Positions 1 through 4,557 of a stretch of DNA of 7,290 nucleotides are shown here, in pieces. Below the pieces are notes generated by a model. The model was not told the DNA's origin. It did no database searches and was given only the letters and a program-made list of their open reading frames with translations. The position numbers were made by a program, and so were the translations under genes. Each line of letters starts with the position of its first letter. Position 1 is the stretch's first letter. The DNA comes from Eubacterium sp. (GTDB lineage Bacteria; Bacillota; Clostridia; Lachnospirales; Lachnospiraceae): the NCBI GenBank assembly GCA_021442545.1, contig JABUSX010000371.1, positions 1-7,290 on the forward strand. The letters run 5' to 3'.

Positions 1-1149
1 GTCTGCATGTCAACGTATAAGGAAGCCGTTGAAGGCGAAGATCACAAACGTGTTCCGGATGATGTGGCCGAGAATCCGACGATCATCGGACATGAATTCT
101 GCGGCGACATCGTTGCCGTCGGCGACAACTGGAAAGAAAAATACAAAGCCGGTGACCGCTTCTTTATCCAGCCTGCCCATTTCTGGAAGGGCAGCCTGAA
201 GGCACCGGGCTATTCCTACAAGTACTGCGGCGGTTCTTCCCAGTACAGCAACGTCCCGATCGAGACCCTGCTGGCCGACTGCCTGCTGCCGTATGAATCC
301 GATACCTACTTCTTCGGTTCCCTTGCCGAGCCGATGAGCTGCATCATCGGAACCTATCATGCAATGTATCATACGAAGGCCGGCTGCTATGTCCATGACA
401 TGGGCATCAAGGAAGGCGGCAAGCTTGCACTGCTGGCTTCCGTCGGACCGATGGGACTTGGTGCGATCGACTACGCACTGCATTGCGACCGCCGTCCGTC
501 TCTGATCGTCGTAACGGATATCGACGATGCCCGTCTTGCCCGTGCACAGAGCCTGTATACGGTTGAAGATGCGGCAAAGGACGGCATCGAACTCCACTAT
601 GTCAATACACGCGTCGAGAATGCCACGCAGATCCTGATGGATCTCTCCGGCGGCACGGGCTATGACGATGTCATCTGCTTTGCACCGGTCCGCCCCGTTG
701 TGGAACAGGCCGGCGATATTCTGGGTTACGACGGCTGCCTGAACTTCTTTGCAGGCCCGACGAATACACAGTTCAAGGCAGAGTTCAACTTCTACAATGT
801 TCACTACGGCGCGGCACATCTGGTCGGCACCTCGGGCGGAAACACGGCTGACATGATCGAATCGATCGAGATGATGAATGCCGGCAAGCTGAATCCGGCT
901 ACGATGGTCACCCATATCGGCGGTCTGGATGCTGTTGTGGACACGGTCAAGAACCTTCCGGGCATTCCCGGCGGTAAGAAGCTGATCTACAACCATATCG
1001 AGATGCCGCTGACGGCGATCGATGATTTTGCAGAACTCGGCAAGACCGATCCGATGTTTGCAAAGCTGGATGAGATCTGCAAGGCTCATAACGGACTCTG
1101 GAGTGCGGAAGCGGAGAAATATCTGCTGGCGAACGCGAAAGCGATCTGA
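1..1149 (+). CDS. Zinc-dependent medium-chain dehydrogenase, L-sorbose-1-phosphate reductase type (5' end outside window)
   Basis: The frame is already open at base 1, so the ATG at 7 is unlikely to be the true start. The two codons before it read Val-Cys, and that Cys sits where zinc alcohol dehydrogenases carry their first catalytic zinc ligand (CMSTYK here). Roughly 35-40 N-terminal residues are therefore missing. Counting window codons, GHE at 30-32 supplies the next ligands and the Glu of LAEP at 110 a likely fourth. VGPMGLG at 148-154 is the Rossmann dinucleotide loop, and the Asp in VTDID (173) ends the second beta strand, which favours NAD(H) over NADP(H). The four-Cys structural-zinc lobe of classical ADHs is absent, as in the sorbose-phosphate reductase subfamily. 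By family the enzyme would interconvert a ketose phosphate and a polyol phosphate in the cytoplasm. The aldolase genes downstream support sugar-phosphate catabolism. The subfamily is recognised from memory of its motifs; the exact substrate is unknown. It ends with TGA. Confidence 0.88.
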   Translation, partial: VCMSTYKEAVEGEDHKRVPDDVAENPTIIGHEFCGDIVAVGDNWKEKYKAGDRFFIQPAHFWKGSLKAPGYSYKYCGGSSQYSNVPIETLLADCLLPYESDTYFFGSLAEPMSCIIGTYHAMYHTKAGCYVHDMGIKEGGKLALLASVGPMGLGAIDYALHCDRRPSLIVVTDIDDARLARAQSLYTVEDAAKDGIELHYVNTRVENATQILMDLSGGTGYDDVICFAPVRPVVEQAGDILGYDGCLNFFAGPTNTQFKAEFNFYNVHYGAAHLVGTSGGNTADMIESIEMMNAGKLNPATMVTHIGGLDAVVDTVKNLPGIPGGKKLIYNHIEMPLTAIDDFAELGKTDPMFAKLDEICKAHNGLWSAEAEKYLLANAKAI

Positions 1150-1160
1150 ATTTGAAACGA

Positions 1161-1192
1161 TCAGAGGGGGGCAGTGTTCTGCCTCCCTGTGA
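1161..1192 (+). other. Strong intercistronic hairpin
   Basis: The arm AGGGGGGCAG (1165-1174) pairs with CTGCCTCCCT (1179-1188) around a TGTT tetraloop: ten pairs, one of them G:U. After a G:G mismatch, TCA/TGA adds three more pairs. No T-run follows, so it is not a standard intrinsic terminator. It starts 11 bases after the dehydrogenase stop and could protect or partly insulate that message from the aldolase gene downstream. Function is inferred; the pairing is visible. Confidence 0.6.
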
Positions 1193-1245
1193 TATCCCGG
1201 TCATGTACGCGTGCTTCACAGAAAACCGGAGATATTGTACAGAAC

Positions 1246-1253
1246 GAGAGGAG
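1246..1253 (+). promoter_or_regulatory. Ribosome binding site that fixes the start of the first aldolase
   Basis: GAGAGGAG lies 5 bases before the ATG at 1259. The same frame stays open upstream to a GTG at 1211, but no comparable purine tract precedes that codon and the 16 extra residues look non-family. The ATG at 1259 is therefore chosen. Confidence 0.8.
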
Positions 1254-1258
1254 TAATT

Positions 1259-2335
1259 ATGTTTTTTGAATACAACAAAGAATATCTGGAAGGGCTTGTC
1301 AGGATGTCGCATGCGGCAGGAAACCGCTCCGACTACATTCAGGGCGGCGGCGGCAACACTTCTGCGAAGCTTCCGGACGGACTGATGGCGATCAAGGCTT
1401 CCGGATTCTGCCTGAAAGACATGGAAGTCGACAAGGCTTATGCCGTTCTGAATGGTGCTGCGATCCGGGAATTCTATAAGAATACGGATCCCGAAGGCAT
1501 CCGTGATGTGGAAAAAACGGGATCTGCCATTACGAAGGAGAACACGCTGAAGGTCGAAGGACTCGCAGAGCTGCGTCCGTCGGTCGAGGCCGGTTTCCAT
1601 TCCATTCTGAAAAACTATGTGCTGCATACACACAGTGTTTATGCAAATCTTGCTGCCTGTTCGAAATCCTGCAAAGAGATCGCGCAGATCGCTTTTGCCG
1701 GTGCACCGTACAGCTGGGGCTGGGTCGATTATACGGATCCGGGTTCACAGCTCACCTTTGCGATCCGCGATGAGCTGAGCCGGGTTGTCTGGGATACCGG
1801 GAAGATGCCGTCTGTGATCATGATGCAGAATCACGGCATCATTGTTCATGACGACGATGTGAATACCGCCATTGCGATCCACACGGATGCAAACAACCGC
1901 ATTGCGGCACTCTTCGGCATGAGCGGAAATGCTTTCCCCGAAATCAGGATCAAAGAGCTGGCAGGCGGCATGTATCTGGCCGACGTTCCCTATCTTAAAG
2001 AATGTCTGAAGGAGGGTACCTATACCTGGCAGTTCCTGATGGAAGAGCCCTTGTATCCCGATCAGATGGTCTTCCTGACAGATACGTTCTTCATGGATGA
2101 AGAAAAGGTCGAAGAAGGGAAATGCGTTGCTTCGACAAAGACGGGCGAGCTGATTCTGAACATGGACGAAAAGAAGGCCATGACCATGGTCGAAACACTG
2201 ACCGCCGTGTTCTTCATCATGAACAACATCACGGCAGCCGGATATGAGCTTTCCACGATGGGTGAGGCCGCGAAGGACTTCATCAGCAACTGGGAAAGTG
2301 AAAAATACCGGAAGTCGCTTGCCGGAAAGAAGTAA
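1259..2335 (+). CDS. Class II aldolase/adducin family protein with C-terminal extension
   Basis: A 358-residue, probably zinc-dependent aldolase-type protein. Visible motifs, in order, are a glycine-rich phosphate-binding loop QGGGGNTSAK (28-37), RPSVE (106-110) with the likely catalytic Glu, HTH (123-125) with two zinc-ligand His, and QNHG (190-193) with the third. These match the class II aldolase fold of fuculose- and rhamnulose-phosphate aldolases, which split a ketose phosphate into dihydroxyacetone phosphate and an aldehyde. Residues ~225-358 go beyond the core domain; LYPDQMVF resembles the segment after the aldolase domain in bifunctional aldolase/short-chain dehydrogenase proteins. 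No Rossmann domain follows here, so this looks like a stand-alone aldolase half of that architecture. It lies 109 bp after the reductase gene, probably in the same transcription unit, and may act on that enzyme's product. The substrate is not deducible. The gene ends with TAA just before the repeat array. Confidence 0.87.
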   Translation: MFFEYNKEYLEGLVRMSHAAGNRSDYIQGGGGNTSAKLPDGLMAIKASGFCLKDMEVDKAYAVLNGAAIREFYKNTDPEGIRDVEKTGSAITKENTLKVEGLAELRPSVEAGFHSILKNYVLHTHSVYANLAACSKSCKEIAQIAFAGAPYSWGWVDYTDPGSQLTFAIRDELSRVVWDTGKMPSVIMMQNHGIIVHDDDVNTAIAIHTDANNRIAALFGMSGNAFPEIRIKELAGGMYLADVPYLKECLKEGTYTWQFLMEEPLYPDQMVFLTDTFFMDEEKVEEGKCVASTKTGELILNMDEKKAMTMVETLTAVFFIMNNITAAGYELSTMGEAAKDFISNWESEKYRKSLAGKK

Positions 2336-2387
2336 AGGCTGCAGCGCCGTGAGGCATGGTGCGGGCAGACTGCGGATCCTGCGGAAT

Positions 2388-2575
2388 GTGAAGAATACGA
2401 ACAGCAGCGTTTCAAAACGTGAAGAATACGAACAGCAGCGTTCCGGAACGTGGAGAATACGGAACAGCAGCGTTTCGGAACGTGAAGAATACGAACAGCA
2501 GCGTTTCGAAACGTGGAGAATACGGAACAGCAGCGTTCCGGAACGTGAAGAATACGGAACCGCAGTGACCGGAAT
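2388..2575. repeat. Tandem 31/32-bp repeat array with phased 12-bp palindromes
   Basis: Five clear units start at 2388, 2419, 2450, 2482 and 2513, with lengths 31, 31, 32, 31 and 32. A degenerate sixth begins at 2545. Each unit starts GTGRAGAATACG, continues (G)AACAGCAG and ends in the palindrome CGTTYCGRAACG. The palindromes are at 2408-2419, 2439-2450, 2471-2482, 2502-2513 and 2534-2545. Copies 2 and 5 are perfect (CGTTCCGGAACG), copy 4 is perfect with a T/A pair in place of C/G (CGTTTCGAAACG), copy 3 has T opposite G, and copy 1 is broken only at the centre. Units 2+3 and 4+5 form a 63-bp higher-order repeat. The array fills most of the gap between the two aldolase genes. There are no variable spacers, so it is not CRISPR. 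Function is unknown: operator array, message-stabilising hairpins and neutral slippage repeat are all possible. Confidence 0.93.
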
Positions 2576-2608
2576 ATGAAGTGAGAAAGAAAATCAATCA
2601 TACTGAAC

Positions 2609-2613
2609 AGGAG
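2609..2613 (+). promoter_or_regulatory. Ribosome binding site that fixes the start of the tandem aldolase
   Basis: AGGAG is followed by three in-frame ATGs at 2616, 2622 and 2628. The gaps are 2, 8 and 14 bases, so 2622 is the best-spaced start. Confidence 0.7.
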
Positions 2614-2621
2614 AAATGAAA

Positions 2622-3914
2622 ATGAGTATGAAATATGTCCATCCGGCTGATCAGCTGGTCATGTTTATGAAACGTATCTATGACAGAGGTCTTACGACGA
2701 TGTCAGGCGGAAATCTGTCGATCAAGGACTCCGACGGAAACGTCTGGATTACGCCGGCCGGCGTCGATAAAGGCAATCTGACGCGGGATGACATCATCCT
2801 GATCCGCCCGGACGGAACGATCGAAGGACGTCATCGTCCCTCATCGGAAATGCCTTTCCATCTGGATGTCTTCAAAATGCGTCCGGATCTTCATGCTGTT
2901 CTGCATGCACATCCGCCTGCACTGGTTGCGTTTTCAATCATCCGCCGCGAGCCGAATCTGGATCTGCTTCCGACAGTCCGTAAGGTCTGCCCGACTCTGA
3001 AAATTGCGAAATACGGGGTTCCCGGTTCAACCGAGCTGGCTGATAAGATCGGATCTGTTTTTGCGGAAGGCTATGATGTAGCGATCCTTGAGAACCATGG
3101 TGTCTGCATCGGTGCCGATGATATGTTTACGGCTTTCCAGCGTTTTGAGACCCTCAACTATTCCTGCGAACTGGAGATTCTTGCCAACAAGATCGGCAAT
3201 ATCCGTTCTCTGCCGGAAGCGGAAACGCAGAAACACTGGACAACCGATCATGAAAAACTCGATGACTTCATTCCGCGTGTGATCAGCTCGGAAGAGCAGG
3301 CAGCGCGCCGCGATATGATCACCCTGATCCGCCGCTCTTACAAGATGGGTCTGTTTACGGCTACACACGGAACCTATTCCGTACGTCTTTCCGACGGCAG
3401 CTTCATCATTACTCCCTTCGGTCTCGACCGTGCCTATCTGACAGAGGATGATCTGGTCCGTATCAAAGGCGGGATGAAGGAACTGGGCAAGATTCCGTCC
3501 CGCGCCGTGCACTTCCACGAAGAGGTCTACAGACAGAACAAAGACGTCGGTGCAGTTCTTCTTGCACATCCGGTCAACGCCATGGCCTTTGCGGTCACGG
3601 ATTCCGTGTTTGATCCGCGGACGATCCCGGAAAGCTACATCATGCTTCGTGATGTCATCCGGATCCCCTATGCAGATATGTACGGAAATCCGGAAAAGGT
3701 AGCCGGCATGTTCTCTGACGTCGTACAGGCCATGATCGTGGATAACGATTCCGTCGTTGTAACGGGCTCATCACTCCTGAACGCGTTTGACCGCCTCGAG
3801 GTCATGGAACTGACAGCACATTCCATCATCAACTCGATCGGTCTGGACAAAATCGTTCATATCACCGATCAGGAGATCGCAGATCTGAAGGAAGCCTTCA
3901 ATCTTCCGGGATAA
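2622..3914 (+). CDS. Tandem-domain class II aldolase/adducin protein; second domain degenerate
   Basis: A 430-residue protein with two class II aldolase domains in a row. Domain 1 (about 5-200) has the full set: SGGN (28-31), PSSE with the catalytic-type Glu76, HAH (His95, His97) and ENHG (His159). Domain 2 (about 228-420) repeats the fold in the same order but reads THGTYS for the Gly loop, PSRA instead of PSSE (Glu replaced by Ala295), LAH instead of HAH (His95 equivalent is Leu314) and DNDS instead of ENHG (His159 equivalent is Asp376). Only one of three zinc His remains, so domain 2 is probably non-catalytic and may serve assembly or substrate control. Known class II aldolases form tetramers from single-domain chains, so a fused pair could replace a homodimer; that is inference. 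Start 2622 is chosen over 2616 and 2628 by spacing from AGGAG. The gene follows the first aldolase after 286 bp occupied largely by the repeat array. Substrate unknown. Ends with TAA. Confidence 0.87.
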   Translation: MSMKYVHPADQLVMFMKRIYDRGLTTMSGGNLSIKDSDGNVWITPAGVDKGNLTRDDIILIRPDGTIEGRHRPSSEMPFHLDVFKMRPDLHAVLHAHPPALVAFSIIRREPNLDLLPTVRKVCPTLKIAKYGVPGSTELADKIGSVFAEGYDVAILENHGVCIGADDMFTAFQRFETLNYSCELEILANKIGNIRSLPEAETQKHWTTDHEKLDDFIPRVISSEEQAARRDMITLIRRSYKMGLFTATHGTYSVRLSDGSFIITPFGLDRAYLTEDDLVRIKGGMKELGKIPSRAVHFHEEVYRQNKDVGAVLLAHPVNAMAFAVTDSVFDPRTIPESYIMLRDVIRIPYADMYGNPEKVAGMFSDVVQAMIVDNDSVVVTGSSLLNAFDRLEVMELTAHSIINSIGLDKIVHITDQEIADLKEAFNLPG

Positions 3915-4016
3915 GATGAACAACACGGCAGCCGTATCATAAAGTTACACTTCCGCCGGAACGCATGTGCCTGACGGAAATGCTTTTGATGCGGGCGGCA
4001 GAATATATTCATGACA
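3915..4016. other. Intergenic stretch with weak inverted repeats only
   Basis: No convincing gene. CCGCC (3953-3957) can pair with GGCGG (3994-3998), and inside it GCAT (3963-3966) with ATGC (3980-3983). These short pairs may be chance. The stretch is probably the 3' untranslated end of the aldolase message. Confidence 0.4.
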
Positions 4017-4065
4017 AAAAGCCTCTCCTTCTCGGTCTGTGGACAGTCCGTACGGAGAGGCTTTT
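4017..4065 (+). terminator. Long-stem terminator after the aldolase cluster, possibly bidirectional
   Basis: AAAAGCCTCTCC (4017-4028) pairs perfectly with GGAGAGGCTTTT (4054-4065), 12 pairs. The 25-base loop holds an inner hairpin: CGG (4033-4035) with CCG (4048-4050) and CTG with CAG around TGGA. The A-tract on the 5' side and T-tract on the 3' side make it read as a terminator in both directions. It lies ~100 bp after the tandem aldolase stop and ahead of the tRNA promoter. Confidence 0.82.
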
Positions 4066-4105
4066 GATTCGGACAGGAAATATGTACCCGTGACAAAACA
4101 AAGGC

Positions 4106-4134
4106 TTGAAATCCTGCTCCTGATACGCTAAAAT
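4106..4134 (+). promoter_or_regulatory. Promoter of tRNA-Ala
   Basis: TTGAAA (4106-4111) and TAAAAT (4129-4134) are separated by exactly 17 bp, a near-consensus housekeeping promoter. A start near 4141 leaves a short leader of about 23 bases before the tRNA. Confidence 0.85.
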
Positions 4135-4163
4135 AGGGAAGTCGGCGAAAATCGCTGAAACCC

Positions 4164-4236
<73 letters not shown>

Positions 4237-4247
4237 CGGTATGAAAG

Positions 4248-4281
4248 CCGGAATCAACGGAAAGGTTGATTCCGGTTTTTT
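4248..4281 (+). terminator. Intrinsic terminator of tRNA-Ala
   Basis: CCGGAATCAAC (4248-4258) and GTTGATTCCGG (4265-4275) form a perfect 11-bp stem with loop GGAAAG, followed by six T residues (4276-4281). It ends the tRNA transcript 12 bases after the discriminator and separates it from the fhs promoter. Confidence 0.95.
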
Positions 4282-4295
4282 CTCTTTTCCAAAGA

Positions 4296-4324
4296 TTGAA
4301 GAAGGCCTGTAAATACGCTATAAT
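4296..4324 (+). promoter_or_regulatory. Promoter for the fhs leader and fhs
   Basis: TTGAAG (4296-4301), a 17-bp spacer and a perfect TATAAT (4319-4324). It shares ATACGCTAWAATAG with the tRNA promoter. The predicted start near 4331 gives fhs a ~225-base untranslated leader filled by the 68-nt repeats, and no better promoter is evident closer to fhs. Confidence 0.85.
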
Positions 4325-4340
4325 AGCCGGGCAAATATAT

Positions 4341-4421
4341 ATGCAGAGGAATAAAAAAACCGGCCTTTTCAATACAGAACCACATCTGACCGGTATTTTT
4401 CCGAAGAAGCAAAAGGCATGA
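4341..4421 (+). CDS. Possible leader mini-ORF 1 (26 residues)
   Basis: It starts with ATG about 10 bases after the predicted transcription start and ends in TGA inside the overlap ATGA (4418-4421), where mini-ORF 2 begins. It encodes TGLFNTEP and ends KKQKA, both shared with mini-ORF 2. There is no Shine-Dalgarno upstream, so initiation would be near-leaderless. Translation is unproven; the similarity to the next ORF may simply reflect the DNA repeat. Confidence 0.3.
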   Translation: MQRNKKTGLFNTEPHLTGIFPKKQKA

Positions 4422-4438
4422 ACGGAACCGGCCTTTTT
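4411..4438 (+). promoter_or_regulatory. Terminator-like hairpin at repeat junction 1
   Basis: AAAAGGC (4411-4417) pairs with GCCTTTT (4431-4437), and one more T follows. The stem is only 7 bp, four of them A:U, with a 13-base loop, so termination would be weak or conditional. The ATG of mini-ORF 2 lies in the loop. Confidence 0.4.
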
Positions 4439-4489
4439 AATACAGAACCATATCTGACCGTCTATTTACTGAAGAAGCAAAAGGCATGA
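4418..4489 (+). CDS. Possible leader mini-ORF 2 (23 residues)
   Basis: It begins in the ATGA overlap with mini-ORF 1 and ends TGA in a second ATGA overlap (4486-4489). It shares GTGLFNTEP-like, LT and KKQKA segments with mini-ORF 1; its middle reads VYLLKKQKA instead of GIFPKKQKA. The upstream purines (GAAGAAGCAAAAGG) are a poor, badly spaced ribosome site, so translation would depend on coupling to mini-ORF 1. Unproven. Confidence 0.3.
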   Translation: MNGTGLFNTEPYLTVYLLKKQKA

Positions 4490-4506
4490 AAGAACCCGGC
4501 CTTTTT
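4479..4506 (+). promoter_or_regulatory. Terminator-like hairpin at repeat junction 2
   Basis: AAAAGGC (4479-4485) pairs with GCCTTTT (4499-4505), again followed by an extra T. It is the counterpart of the hairpin 68 nt upstream and lies 52 bases before the fhs start. It could act as an attenuator, but the stem is short. Confidence 0.4.
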
Positions 4507-4512
4507 CAATAA
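4486..4512 (+). CDS. Possible leader mini-ORF 3 (8 residues, truncated copy)
   Basis: ATG in the ATGA overlap with mini-ORF 2, then eight codons reading MKEPGLFQ and a TAA. The PGLF segment corresponds to TGLF of the other two. A C-to-A change in the third repeat turns the expected AATACA into AATAAA and creates the stop. It ends 45 bases before the fhs ATG. Very small; listed because it completes the chain. Confidence 0.2.
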   Translation: MKEPGLFQ

Positions 4513-4557
4513 AGAACACTATCTGATGATCATCTTTCCTGAAAGGAGAAAACTGCC

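Larger units (their letters stand above)
4360..4541 (+). repeat. 68-nt tandem direct repeats in the fhs leader (2.6 copies)
   Basis: Units start with CCGGCC at 4360, 4428 and 4496, exactly 68 nt apart. Shared blocks are CCGGCCTTTT, AATACAGAACCA, ATCTGACCG and GAAGAAGCAAAAGGCATGAA. The third copy is shorter and more diverged (AATAAAGAACACTATCTGATG) and merges into the fhs ribosome site. CAGA/TCTG in copies 1 and 2 can form a small hairpin. With the promoter, this explains the gene-free stretch between the tRNA terminator and fhs. No known riboswitch core was recognised in it. Confidence 0.9.

Noticed and set aside
7..9. ATG at 7 as the true start of the dehydrogenase
   Set aside because: The frame continues upstream to the window edge, and the preceding Cys is the expected catalytic zinc ligand, so the gene begins outside the window.
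10..1089. Reverse-strand ORF of 359 codons opposite the dehydrogenase
   Set aside because: Antisense shadow of a recognised enzyme gene, with no ribosome site or family motif.
1211..1213. GTG at 1211 as start of the first aldolase
   Set aside because: No ribosome site; the ATG at 1259 has GAGAGGAG at good spacing and begins the family-like sequence.
2388..2575. CRISPR array
   Set aside because: The 31/32-bp units are joined directly with no variable spacers, and no cas genes are present.
2244..2579. Forward ORF of 111 codons across the end of the aldolase gene and the repeat array
   Set aside because: It overlaps the aldolase gene in another frame and its repetitive protein only reflects the DNA repeat. 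The reverse strand is equally open through the array (e.g. 2062-2601), showing that openness is a composition effect.
3953..3998. Structured RNA in the 3' region of the tandem aldolase
   Set aside because: Only short 4-5 bp pairings separated by long loops; not distinguishable from chance.
3869..4096. Reverse-strand ORF of 75 codons over the terminator
   Set aside because: It spans the aldolase 3' end and the terminator hairpin, with no ribosome site or recognisable motif.
4360..4541. Glycine or tetrahydrofolate riboswitch in the fhs leader
   Set aside because: CCGAAGAAGCAAA recalls the glycine aptamer end, and folate control would suit fhs, but the GGAGAG core and the other conserved blocks are missing and the 68-nt tandem layout does not fit. 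A covariance-model search of 4325-4557 would settle it.
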